Origin: Kaistia defluvii
Lineage (GTDB): Bacteria > Pseudomonadota > Alphaproteobacteria > Rhizobiales > Kaistiaceae
Direction of reading: 5' to 3'
Length of the DNA: 64,000 nucleotides
NCBI RefSeq assembly: GCF_026343955.1
Contig: NZ_JAPKNI010000004.1
Span: 537,009-601,008 of the forward strand
Shown here one piece after another: positions 54,095 through 62,022 of this stretch. Within the stretch, counting starts at the first letter, position 1. The number at the start of each line of letters is the position of its first letter. Below the pieces are notes generated by a model that was not told the DNA's origin, ran no database searches, and saw nothing but the letters and a program-made list of their open reading frames with translations. The position numbers and the translations under genes are program-made.

Positions 54095-54880
54095 TCAGTT
54101 GCCGTCGAGCGCGATATCGGCGTGCTTCTGGTTGGTGAACAGCAGCGACGGGTGCAGTTCCTCCAGTCCGTCATACGGGTTGGCGTGAATGGCCAGGATC
54201 CAGAGGCTGACCGAGGCAGTGATCGCATAGATCGCCAGCGCCCGCCTGCCGGCCAGCTTCCGGTCGGCATGGGTCGCCGCGATGGTGATCGCCGTCAGCA
54301 GCGTCAGGAACATCACCAGGTACCATTTGTAATAGTCGATCGACGTGTTGCCGACCGCGAGCCGCATGTTGCGGGCATCCTGCAGATTGCTGAGGTCTTG
54401 GATTGCCTGCGAAATCAACAGGGTAGGCGCATTGCCGCGCGCCAGGTCGGCGATCTCGCCGCGCAAATCGTGCAACGCCGCCTCGACCTGTTCGTCGGGA
54501 AGAACGTTCTTGCCCTCCAGCCATTCGCGCATCGCCACCTGCTTGCGGTAGGAGCGGACGCCCTCGGTCAGCTTGGTCGAATTCAGGATGTCGGGCTCGG
54601 CGCTGCGCAGCAGGCGGATGATCGACGAGCGCTCCGCACTGGCCGCCTGGTCGGCCTTGGAGTTGACGGTCCAGATATCGGCGGCGATGAAGCCGAGCGA
54701 CAGCGCCCAGGCGGTTGCGATCGTGCCGAGAAAGGCGGATTGCGGGATCGAAAGAATGTCGCGGCTGGCGTGCTTCGACAGGAAATACAGAGCGAGCCTT
54801 CCAGCCAGATAGAACGTCAATCCGAAGCCGGTGAACAACGCAAACAGCATCAGTTCCGAGAGTTGGGAGCCATGCTCCAT
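54095..54880 (-). CDS. DUF4239 (bestrophin-like) membrane protein
   Basis: A 261-residue inner-membrane protein with two N-terminal helices (LMLFALFTGFGLTFYLAGRL; LGTIATAWALSLGFIAADIW), a cytosolic helical region of about 100 residues and two C-terminal helices ending ILAIHANPY. The TAWALSLGF and HANPY motifs are typical of DUF4239 proteins, which are distantly related to bestrophin channels. Function unknown. It lies on the GTA strand between portal and terminase, with no homology to particle parts. A second member of the family is encoded at 58022. ATG 54880 with GGGGAA upstream is chosen. Confidence 0.8.
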   Translation of the reverse strand: MEHGSQLSELMLFALFTGFGLTFYLAGRLALYFLSKHASRDILSIPQSAFLGTIATAWALSLGFIAADIWTVNSKADQAASAERSSIIRLLRSAEPDILNSTKLTEGVRSYRKQVAMREWLEGKNVLPDEQVEAALHDLRGEIADLARGNAPTLLISQAIQDLSNLQDARNMRLAVGNTSIDYYKWYLVMFLTLLTAITIAATHADRKLAGRRALAIYAITASVSLWILAIHANPYDGLEELHPSLLFTNQKHADIALDGN

Positions 54881-55027
54881 CGGTAGTTCCCCATTGCATG
54901 CGTTCGACAGGAGCGAGGCCATCGCCCTCGCGCGGCGAGGAGCGCCGTCACGCGGCTTCTTCCTGATGCTTCAGGGGATTCGCCTCGCATGACAACCGGC
55001 GTTCGACGCCCGCAACCAAACGTCGCT

Positions 55028-56308
55028 TCACATGCTCCGGATCCTCGGTTCGCCGGGTGCGCGCAGCATCAGCGCGGTCAGCGCCCAGACCAGCGCGTCG
55101 AGCCGGTCCGGCGAGCGGCCATTGGCCAGTCCCTCCGGGCCGAAATCGGCCATTTCATCCTCCAGCGCCGGAAAGGTGCCGGCATGCCGCACCCGGCCCT
55201 GCGCATAAAGCGCCGCCACCGGTTCGGCCCGCAGATACTTTCCACGCGTCGCGCGGACGGAGGTAACCGGCACGGCCGGATCGACCTCGTTGATCACGCT
55301 CGCCACCATGTCGCCGCCCTGGTTGACCTCCGCGACCAGCAGATCCGCATCGAGCGCCCGGTAAAGACCGACCGCGACGGAAGCCCAGGCCGCCGGCTTC
55401 ACCTCGGCCAGGCTCCGATCGGCGAGCACATAGGCCGTGCCGTCCTCGGCCAGGCCGCAGGCGACGATGCCACAGGCATCCGCCCCCTTTCGCCGCGAGG
55501 CGGGCGGGTCGACCGCGACCGCGATGCGGACGAGATCCGGCGCGCGCTCGACGCGCTGGCGCTCGATCCCGTCGCGGCTCCACAGCGCATCGGCGCGGTC
55601 CTCGATCCATTCGCCGTCGATCTCCTGCCGGCCGAGCCGGGTGCCGCGATAGCGCCCGACGACGCGCTCCAGAAAGCCTGGCGCCAGATTGGCGAGGTTG
55701 GCCGAGGTGCCGGCGCGGGTGATCACCGTCCGCTCGGCGGAAAGCAGCCGCTTCAGCAGCGGGATCGGGCGCGGCGTCGTGGTGACGAGCTGGCGCGGCA
55801 TCTCGCCCAGCCGAAGGCCGAATTGCAGCATGTCCCAACAGGCCTCCGGATAGCGCCATTTTCCCAGTTCGTCGGCCCAGGCCGCCTCGAATTGCGGTCC
55901 GCGCAGGCTCTCCGGGTCTTCCGACGAAAAGCACAGCGCCAGCGCGCCATTCGGCCATTCCAGCCGACGGCGCGATGGCTGCCAGTTGGGCCGCTCGTGC
56001 CGGCGATGCACGGAAAGCAGTCCCGAAACCCCTTCGATCATCACGTCGCGGACATCGGCCAAGGTCTCGCCGATCAGGGCGATCCGCCCGACCGGCGACG
56101 AGGCAAAGCCCGGACGCCCAGCGGCGAGGCCGCGGATCCATTCGGCCCCGGCTCGGGTCTTGCCGGCGCCGCGCCCGCCGATCATCAGCCAGGTGAGCCA
56201 GTCGCCATCGGGCGGATACTGGTCGTCGCGGGCCCAGAAATCCCAATCATGCTGGAAGGCCTCGATCTCCTCCGGCCGCAACCCCGCCAGCAGGCGGGAT
56301 GGCCGCAT
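55028..56308 (-). CDS. large terminase (DNA packaging ATPase/nuclease), g2-like
   Basis: A 426-residue TerL. Walker A is GGRGAGKT (44-51), followed by AGAEWIRGLA. Walker B and its glutamate are in FEAAWADELGKW. The nuclease domain has IAVDPPASRRKGADACGI with its catalytic Asp and a later acidic cluster (LLVAEVNQGGDMVA). It cuts and pumps DNA into heads; GTA terminases package host DNA with little sequence choice. The longer open frame upstream is antisense to the small terminase. ATG 56308 (MRPSRLL) or 56320 are the candidate starts, and both overlap the small-terminase gene. Confidence 0.94.
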   Translation of the reverse strand: MRPSRLLAGLRPEEIEAFQHDWDFWARDDQYPPDGDWLTWLMIGGRGAGKTRAGAEWIRGLAAGRPGFASSPVGRIALIGETLADVRDVMIEGVSGLLSVHRRHERPNWQPSRRRLEWPNGALALCFSSEDPESLRGPQFEAAWADELGKWRYPEACWDMLQFGLRLGEMPRQLVTTTPRPIPLLKRLLSAERTVITRAGTSANLANLAPGFLERVVGRYRGTRLGRQEIDGEWIEDRADALWSRDGIERQRVERAPDLVRIAVAVDPPASRRKGADACGIVACGLAEDGTAYVLADRSLAEVKPAAWASVAVGLYRALDADLLVAEVNQGGDMVASVINEVDPAVPVTSVRATRGKYLRAEPVAALYAQGRVRHAGTFPALEDEMADFGPEGLANGRSPDRLDALVWALTALMLRAPGEPRIRSM

Positions 56309-56750
56309 CCCCCGCCGCATCGAGCTGTTCCAGGCGCGCCTGAAGCCGCGCCCGGAGGGCCTCGATGTCGACGGGGGCGGCATCGGCGGCATCGTCCGTT
56401 CCTTCCCGGAGCTTTCCCAGCGTCTCGAGGGTGCGCGCCAGCACGGAGAGCGTGCGCGCGTCCTTCTCCTCGACGCCGCCCTCGCCATTGGCGAAGCGCA
56501 ATTCGAGCTCGGCGACCTGCTTTTCGAATGTCCGATAGAGCCGCGCCACCAGCTTCTCCTCCGCCGCCCCGTCCGGCAGCGGCGGCGCCTCGCCCGGCCG
56601 CAACCAACCCTGCCGGTCCGCCCGCTTCGCCACCGCGACATGGCTGACGCCATGCCCGGCCGCGATATCGCGAAGCGGCAGCGCCGACGTCTCATAGGCG
56701 ACGCGCACCGCCGCCCACTGATCGAGGCTCAGTTCCGGCATCTTTTTCAT
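56247..56750 (-). CDS. small terminase-like protein, g1/Rcc01682-like
   Basis: A 167-residue protein. The N-terminal 45 residues form a helix-turn-helix (WAAVRVAYETSALPLRDIA, GHGVSHVAVAKRADRQGW), and the rest is helical with LVARLYRTFEKQVAELELRF and ARTLSVLARTLETLGKL, the oligomerisation part of GTA small terminases. It is the first gene of the GTA operon and overlaps the large terminase. ATG 56750 (MKKMPEL) is chosen; the promoter should be in the repeat-bearing region 56751-57162. Confidence 0.85.
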   Translation of the reverse strand: MKKMPELSLDQWAAVRVAYETSALPLRDIAAGHGVSHVAVAKRADRQGWLRPGEAPPLPDGAAEEKLVARLYRTFEKQVAELELRFANGEGGVEEKDARTLSVLARTLETLGKLREGTDDAADAAPVDIEALRARLQARLEQLDAAGDAAIPPAGGVAAGGDRGLPA

Positions 56751-56814
56751 GCGCCTCGATTGGGGGATGGCGGTGGTGGCCAGGGGTGCGCAGGACGTGC
56801 CCGCCCCCACTCGC

Positions 56815-56915
56815 CGTCATTCCCGCGAAGACGAGGACCCATGCAACTGAGCATCCGGGAGGTTCGCACCTCCCAGAACCCGGCGGATGGATCCCCGGGC
56901 AAGCCGGGGATGACG
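56815..56915. repeat. RIME-like element, copy 4, upstream of the GTA operon
   Basis: CGTCATTCCCGCG and CCGGGGATGACGG bound a 101-bp element with two hairpins (the second is ATCCCCGGGCAAGCCGGGGAT). It occupies part of the 412-base divergent gap 56751-57162 between the GTA small terminase and the SDR gene. The remaining gap shows no gene; an AT-richer stretch at about 57020-57050 may hold the SDR promoter. Confidence 0.7.
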
Positions 56916-57162
56916 GCGAGACTTGAAAGGCAGGGGATCTGAAGTGGGAGAGCCTTTGAGCGCCCGCATCCGCTGAACGCAACTCTTCGACTATGCCTGA
57001 ACCCTACCGGAGCAGCGCCCCACTGTCAAGGACTATTTTCCTATCCATGGCGACATTCGCCTTCACCCGGCCAGCCCGGCTTCGCGCAACCGGCACCAGA
57101 CAAGCGCGCCGGCCTGCACTATCCTGCCGCGAAATTCCAAGAATCCCTGGGAGGGGAACCTG

Positions 57163-57933
57163 ATGAGCGACCTGCCGAGCTTCGACCTTACCGGCCGCAC
57201 GGCCCTTGTCACCGGCGCCGCGCGCGGCCTCGGGCGCGCCACCGCTTTGGCGCTGGCCGCCGCCGGCGCCGACATCGCGCTGGGGTTGCGCGACGAAAAC
57301 GCCGATGCCGGGCTGGTCGCGGAAATCGAGGCGATGGGCCGCCGCGCCGTGCCGCTGCAGATGGACGTGCTCGACCTACCGCAGGCCTATTCCGCCGTCG
57401 ATGCGGCGATCGCAGCCCTCGGCCAGATCGACATCCTGGTCAACAATGCCGGCGGCGGCACGATCGGGCCGGTCGAGGACTTTCCGGAGGCCGATTTCGA
57501 CTTCACGATCAACCTGACCGTCAAATCGACCTTCTTCCTGTCGCAATATGTCGGCCGCCACATGATCGAGCGGAAGACCGGCGCGATCATCAACATGGGC
57601 TCGCAGGCCGGCGCGATCGCCCTCCCCGGCGAGGCGATCTACTGCCTGAGCAAGGCGGCGGTCAGCCACATGACCAAGTGCTTCGCAGTCGAATGGGGCA
57701 AGCACAATGTCCGCGTCAATTGCGTGGCGCCGACCTTCATCCGCACCGACGGCACGGCCGAGATGCTGTCCGATCCCGAATTCCACGCCGACGTGCTGGA
57801 GCGCATCGCCGCGCTGCACCGGATCGGCCAGCCCAAGGAGGTCTCCGGCGTCGTCGTCTTCCTCGCCTCCGACGCCGCCTCGATGATCACCGGCCAGACG
57901 CTTCTGGTCGATGGCGGCTGGACGGCGCGGTAG
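57163..57933 (+). CDS. short-chain dehydrogenase/reductase
   Basis: A 256-residue classical SDR. The cofactor motif is VTGAARGLGRA (Gly18 to Gly24), NNAG is present at 94-97, and the catalytic set Ser147, Tyr160, Lys164 (NMGSQAG, YCLSK) is complete. The protein ends LLVDGGWTAR, as in gluconate 5-dehydrogenase and 3-oxoacyl reductase relatives. An acidic residue is not obvious after the second strand, so NADP may be preferred. The substrate is unknown. GGGAGGGG lies before ATG 57163. Confidence 0.9.
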   Translation: MSDLPSFDLTGRTALVTGAARGLGRATALALAAAGADIALGLRDENADAGLVAEIEAMGRRAVPLQMDVLDLPQAYSAVDAAIAALGQIDILVNNAGGGTIGPVEDFPEADFDFTINLTVKSTFFLSQYVGRHMIERKTGAIINMGSQAGAIALPGEAIYCLSKAAVSHMTKCFAVEWGKHNVRVNCVAPTFIRTDGTAEMLSDPEFHADVLERIAALHRIGQPKEVSGVVVFLASDAASMITGQTLLVDGGWTAR

Positions 57934-58021
57934 CGTCCCTCCGCCTGCCGTATTCCACCACCCTGGCACCGATTCCGACACCGGTGTTGGAATCGGCCGC
58001 CGTGCGGAGACTGGAAAGAGG

Positions 58022-58807
58022 CTACCCCTTCGGCGGCAGGCTCTGGCCCATATCGCCGCGCAGCAGATGCTGGAAGGGCGCCGGCTGGAGCTTGCCGGGC
58101 TGGGCGAACGGGTTGGCGAAAGCGTAGATGAAGAACAGGATCACGCCGGAATAGAGCGCGAAGATCGACAGCAGCACCACATTGTTGCGGCTGGGCCGGA
58201 ACACGTAGAACGGCACCGAAAGCAGCGCCAGGCCGATCAGGGCCGGCATCCAGAACAGCCCGCTGAAGCGCCCCACCGCCGTCGCTTCGCGCAATTGACG
58301 ATAGCCGGCTACCGCGGTGATGCGGTCGCGCATCCGGCCTGCCAGATATCGCTCGCGATCCGTGGAAGGGCTGAGGTCGAGCAGGATGCCATAGACCTTG
58401 TCCCAGTCGATCCAGGCCTGCGCAGAAAGCCCATCGCCACGCCCCAGAAGGTCCCATTCCTCGTTGACCACCGTGTCGAGATAGCTGGCCAGCGTCACCT
58501 GAACCGGGCCGACCACCGGGCCGCCATAGCGGTAGATGTCATGATAGACGTCGGAAACGGCCGTCGCCTCCTGCGTCAGCACATTGCGGATGCCTTTGTA
58601 GTCGTCGAGTTCCTGGGCATAGACCAGCGCCAGGATCAACCCATGCAGCGCGGCGATGCGCACGGCGATGGAGGCCGCGGCGTCCGTCGTGCGGTCGCCC
58701 CCGTCGCCGACCCGCAGAAGACGGCGCGCCAGAGAATAGCTGCCAAAGACGATCGCCATCGCCGCGACGACGAAGGCGATTCCAACCGATACGGAATTGA
58801 GGTTCAC
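58022..58807 (-). CDS. DUF4239-type membrane protein, second copy
   Basis: A 261-residue protein starting at GTG 58807, with an N-terminal helix (VGIAFVVAAMAIVFGSYSLA), a second helix region (IAVRIAALHGLILALVYAQE), a long helical middle part and two C-terminal helices (LIGLALLSVPFYVF; LLSIFALYSGVILFFIYAFA) ending with NPF. The architecture equals that of the gene at 54095 (same length, same NP-aromatic end), but identity is low, so they are distant paralogues. Function unknown. Confidence 0.75.
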   Translation of the reverse strand: MNLNSVSVGIAFVVAAMAIVFGSYSLARRLLRVGDGGDRTTDAAASIAVRIAALHGLILALVYAQELDDYKGIRNVLTQEATAVSDVYHDIYRYGGPVVGPVQVTLASYLDTVVNEEWDLLGRGDGLSAQAWIDWDKVYGILLDLSPSTDRERYLAGRMRDRITAVAGYRQLREATAVGRFSGLFWMPALIGLALLSVPFYVFRPSRNNVVLLSIFALYSGVILFFIYAFANPFAQPGKLQPAPFQHLLRGDMGQSLPPKG

Positions 58808-59112
58808 CCGTGAGCTCCCGGCGCTTGCCTGCGCCGAAACAGATCACAGATCGTCGGACGGCTCCAGAGGGACAGCCCCCGATGCACGATGCTCCCGCCT
58901 GGACATGCGCAACGATGGCGGCGCCCAATTTGGGCCGATCGGATGCGGCGCCGGTATTCGTCTCGCGGCGTCAGGATCGGCACCGAAAGACGCAAGTCTT
59001 CCCTGGTTTCGACACCCAATCTTTACGCGCCGACGCTAATGCCGAAGCTGCGGCATGGGGCCAATCCCGGGCAGCCGCGAAGCCGGATCGAACCTCCGGA
59101 AGTTAGGGCATC
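58808..59112. other. 305-base divergent intergenic region without gene
   Basis: No ORF with coding character is seen. It contains two small palindromes, GCCCAATTTGGGC at 58923-58935 and AAGACGCAAGTCTT near 58986, and should hold the promoters of the flanking divergent genes. Confidence 0.5.
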
Positions 59113-60363
59113 ATGACGAAAGCCATTCGCACGCTGGCGCTCTGCGGAGCGCTCCTTGCAACCACCGTTCTGGCGACCGCGGCGCGGGCGGAAACCGCCG
59201 CGAGCACGGCCGGTACCGCCCCGGGGACGACCCAGTCGATCGCGGTGCCGTCCGGCGTCAGCTACGAGCTGCTCGGACGCTGGGACGTCGACCGGCTCAA
59301 CCAGATCCTCGTCACCGACTTCCCGAAATTCGCCGGCATCGACGTCGCCTATACGCCCGCGCGCAATGCGGTGAAGCTCTACCGCGTCACCTATCCGTCC
59401 GTAGTCCCCGAGCAGGGCAACAGGCCGATCGTCGCCACCGGCCTGCTGGCCATTCCCGATACCGGCGGCAAGTCCTTCCCGATCGTTTCCTACCAGCACG
59501 GCACCGTCTATGGCCGGCAGGAGGTCCCCTCCTTTCCCGACCAGTCGCCCGAGACGCAGCTGATGCTCGCGCAGTTCGCCGGCCAGGGCTACATCGTGAT
59601 GGGCGCCGACTATTTCGGCATGGGCGATTCGACGGAGCCGGAAGGCTACATGGTCAAGGGCAGCCACCAGATGGCCTGCCATGACATGATCCGCTCGGGC
59701 CGCAGCGTGCTCGACACGATGGGGATCACCAGCGACAAGCTCTTCCTCGGCGGCTGGTCGCAGGGGGGCTTCGTCACCATGGCCTGCCTCGAAAAGCTTG
59801 AAAGCGCCGGCGTCGCCGTCGAAGGCGCGGCCACCGCCAGCGCCCCGATCGACGTGTTCGCGCTGATGAACGGGTTCCTGAACTTCCCGCGCCCCAACGA
59901 CGCCGCCTGGCTCAACAGCATCGTGATCCTGTCGGCCTTCGCCTATGAAAACTATTATGGCGTGCCGGGCCTCGCGCGTTCCGTGCTGAACCCGGACTAT
60001 TATGACGCCGCCCGCCGCGCCTATGAGCGCGAGCCCTTCGAGGCCTCGGAGATCCCGACCGACCTGCGCAAGCTGATCCGGGCCGAATATTTCGATCCGC
60101 AGTTCTTCGCCGGTTCGGCCTATGGCCGGCTGCTGCGCGAGGCGCAGGGCTATCGCTGGGTGATCCAGTCGCCGGTGCGCAATTATTACGGCGAGGCGGA
60201 CGAGGCGATCACGCCGGGCGTCGGCAAGATGGCGATGACCTACCAGCAGGCGATGGGCGCCGGCAATCCGAAGGTCGAGGCGATCTCCACCGGCCCGACC
60301 ACGCATCGCGGCACCTACGCCAAAGCCGCCCCCGAATGGAAGCGCTGGTTCGACGGGAAGTAG
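59113..60363 (+). CDS. secreted alpha/beta hydrolase (lipase-like)
   Basis: A 416-residue exported protein. The signal peptide ends near ATAARA (residue 26). The hydrolase body has SYQHGTVYGRQE, GYIVMGADYFGMGDS, the nucleophile Ser216 in GGWSQGGF and a probable catalytic histidine in TTHRGTYAKA. The layout resembles secretory lipases of the LIP family, and also some bacterial hydrolases of unknown substrate. Length and fold suggest ester hydrolysis in the periplasm or outside. It is transcribed alone; a palindrome lies after the stop, in the convergent gap to the aldo/keto reductase. Confidence 0.82.
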   Translation: MTKAIRTLALCGALLATTVLATAARAETAASTAGTAPGTTQSIAVPSGVSYELLGRWDVDRLNQILVTDFPKFAGIDVAYTPARNAVKLYRVTYPSVVPEQGNRPIVATGLLAIPDTGGKSFPIVSYQHGTVYGRQEVPSFPDQSPETQLMLAQFAGQGYIVMGADYFGMGDSTEPEGYMVKGSHQMACHDMIRSGRSVLDTMGITSDKLFLGGWSQGGFVTMACLEKLESAGVAVEGAATASAPIDVFALMNGFLNFPRPNDAAWLNSIVILSAFAYENYYGVPGLARSVLNPDYYDAARRAYEREPFEASEIPTDLRKLIRAEYFDPQFFAGSAYGRLLREAQGYRWVIQSPVRNYYGEADEAITPGVGKMAMTYQQAMGAGNPKVEAISTGPTTHRGTYAKAAPEWKRWFDGK

Positions 60364-60410
60364 CGCTCGGGACGCCCGGCACGGGCGGGCTGAGGCAGGC
60401 CACTTGCCCG

Positions 60411-60435
60411 GCCCTCCCCCTTGGCGGGAGAGGGC
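60411..60435. repeat. CCTCACCCC-type palindrome in a convergent gap
   Basis: GCCCTCCCCC and GGGAGAGGGC pair around TTGGC; CGGGGTGAGGGTC follows. It may act as a shared terminator for the hydrolase and the aldo/keto reductase, and belongs to the repeat family seen in the GTA region. Confidence 0.5.
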
Positions 60436-60465
60436 CGGGGTGAGGGTCTTTCCGACCCTTCCCCC

Positions 60466-61446
60466 TCAGACGAAGCCCGCCACCGCGTGCGGCACATAGG
60501 CGGCTTCGAGCGCGGCGATCTCGAATTCGTCGAGCCGGATCGACAGCGCCGACGCCGCGTCGTCGAGATGCTGCATCTTGGTCGCGCCGACGATCGGCGC
60601 CGTGATCACGGATTTCGACAGCACCCAGGCGAGCGCGATCTGGGCGCGCGGCAAGCCGCGCTGCGCCGCGACATGCGCCACGGCTTCCACCACGCGCTTG
60701 TCGGCCTCGGCCGTGCGCGAATAGAGCCCCTTGCCGAATTCGTCCGTCTCGGCGCGCGCCGTCTTCTCGTCCCAGTCGCGCGTCAGCCGTCCGCGCGCCA
60801 GCGGGCTCCAGGGGATGACGCCGATCCCCTCCGCCGCGCAGAGCGGCAGCATCTCGCGCTCCTCCTCGCGGTAGAGCAGGTTGACGTAATCCTGCATCGA
60901 GACGAAGCGGGCGAGGCCGAGCGCCTCCTGCTTGGCCAGCATCTGGGCGAACTGCCACGCATACATCGACGAGGCGCCGATATAGCGGGCCTTGCCCATC
61001 TTCACGACCTCGTCCAGCGCCTCGATCGTCTCCTCGATCGGCGTTTCATAGTCGAAGCGGTGGATCTGGTAGAGGTCGACATAATCGGTGCCGAGCCGCG
61101 TCAGGCTCGCATCGATCTCGTGCAGGATCGCCTTGCGCGACAGGCCGGCGCCGTTCGGGCCAGGGCGCATGCGGCCATGCACCTTGGTGGCGATCACGAC
61201 TTCCTCGCGCCTGGCGAAATCGTTCAGCGCACGGCCGACGATCTCCTCGCTGGAGCCGTCGGAATAGACATTCGCCGTGTCGAAGAAGTTGATGCCGAGC
61301 TCCAGCGCCTTGCGGATGAAGGGCCGGCTTTCGGCCTCCGGCAGCGTCCAGGCATGGTTGCCGCGCGCCGGGTCGCCATAGCTCATGCAGCCGAGGCAGA
61401 GGCGGGAAACTTCGAGGCCAGTGCGACCGAGACGGGTATATTCCAT
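60466..61446 (-). CDS. aldo/keto reductase
   Basis: A 326-residue NADPH-dependent oxidoreductase of the AKR fold. The catalytic tetrad is visible: Asp56 and Tyr61 in FFDTANVYSDG, Lys in VIATKVHG, and His in LYQIHRFDYETP. The C-terminal cofactor site is in APIVGATKMQHLDDA. It is close to the yajO/tas-type family (MEYTRLGRTGLEVSRLCLGC). A 12-base palindrome lies about 90 bases upstream in the divergent gap, a possible operator. Confidence 0.92.
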   Translation of the reverse strand: MEYTRLGRTGLEVSRLCLGCMSYGDPARGNHAWTLPEAESRPFIRKALELGINFFDTANVYSDGSSEEIVGRALNDFARREEVVIATKVHGRMRPGPNGAGLSRKAILHEIDASLTRLGTDYVDLYQIHRFDYETPIEETIEALDEVVKMGKARYIGASSMYAWQFAQMLAKQEALGLARFVSMQDYVNLLYREEEREMLPLCAAEGIGVIPWSPLARGRLTRDWDEKTARAETDEFGKGLYSRTAEADKRVVEAVAHVAAQRGLPRAQIALAWVLSKSVITAPIVGATKMQHLDDAASALSIRLDEFEIAALEAAYVPHAVAGFV

Positions 61447-61532
61447 GGAGCGCTCCTTGACGACCGGATCCGATCCGCCCCGGGGCGATGGGCCCGGCGC
61501 GGTTCGGCGATCTCGGCAATGTGAACCATAAA

Positions 61533-61544
61533 GTGCCTAGGCAC
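61533..61544. promoter_or_regulatory. candidate operator palindrome between the AKR and PQQ genes
   Basis: GTGCCTAGGCAC is a perfect 12-base palindrome; the flanks AA at the left and GAGCCACTT to the right extend a looser symmetry. It lies in the 181-bp divergent gap between the aldo/keto reductase and the membrane protein gene, and the CTAG core is rare in GC-rich DNA. Confidence 0.4.
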
Positions 61545-61627
61545 GAGCCACTTATCGGTTACTGTTTGCGTGACGTAAGGCCCGGCTGTCCCGGTGCGGT
61601 GTCTTGCGCTCCAAGCATGGGGACTGC

Positions 61628-62008
61628 ATGAGCACACGCAGCGCTAGCCTCTCCACCTCCGGCGCCTGGCTTATGGCGCTGGCCGCCCTGGCCGGTCTGG
61701 CCGTCTCGATCGCCAACTACTTCAACCGCGACAGCGGCATCGCCGGTGAGCCCGGCACCCTCCTCGTCATCGCCTCCACCGCGATCCTGCTGGTCGCGGC
61801 GCTGATCCTGGCGCGCGCGTCCCGGCTCGGCGGTTTCCTGCGCGGCTTTCTCGTCATCGGCTGCCTCGTCGACATCTTCGGCACCGGCTTCGCCGCCTAT
61901 CTGCTCGAAAGCCAGGCCCTGCTCTGGCTCATGGTCGCCGCCCTGATCGGCTGGCTGCTGCATATGTTCGGGCCGGCACGCGACCTGAAAGCAATTCCCA
62001 CCTCCTGA
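61628..62008 (+). CDS. small four-helix membrane protein, probable membrane domain of the PQQ dehydrogenase
   Basis: A 126-residue protein with four hydrophobic helices (about 13-30, 45-62, 68-88 and 96-114). It has no recognised enzymatic motif. It lies 14 bases before a PQQ dehydrogenase gene on the same strand. Membrane-bound quinoprotein dehydrogenases such as Gcd and QuiA carry an N-terminal multi-helix membrane domain of about 140 residues, and this gene has the right size, topology and position to be that domain encoded separately. This role is inferred from context. Confidence 0.7.
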   Translation: MSTRSASLSTSGAWLMALAALAGLAVSIANYFNRDSGIAGEPGTLLVIASTAILLVAALILARASRLGGFLRGFLVIGCLVDIFGTGFAAYLLESQALLWLMVAALIGWLLHMFGPARDLKAIPTS

Positions 62009-62022
62009 CGAAAGCGCCGATC

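Larger units (their letters stand above)
34436..56750 (-). other. RcGTA-type gene transfer agent locus
   Basis: About 22.3 kb of minus-strand genes encode a complete small tailed particle in the order known from Rhodobacter capsulatus GTA: packaging, head, connector, tail, baseplate, then head spikes and lysis. Most neighbours are coupled by ATGA, GTGA or TGATG overlaps. Integrase, excisionase, repressor and replication genes are absent, which favours a domesticated GTA over a prophage. In R. capsulatus the spike and endolysin/holin genes lie elsewhere; here they are contiguous with the structural genes. Four host-like genes and several palindromic repeats interrupt the locus. Whether particles are made cannot be told from sequence, but the key catalytic residues of terminase, protease and peptidase are intact. 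Confidence 0.88.

Noticed and set aside
34436..56750. Ordinary temperate prophage
   Set aside because: No integrase, repressor, replication or att-like direct repeats are visible, gene order and family types are those of RcGTA, and base composition matches the surrounding core genes.
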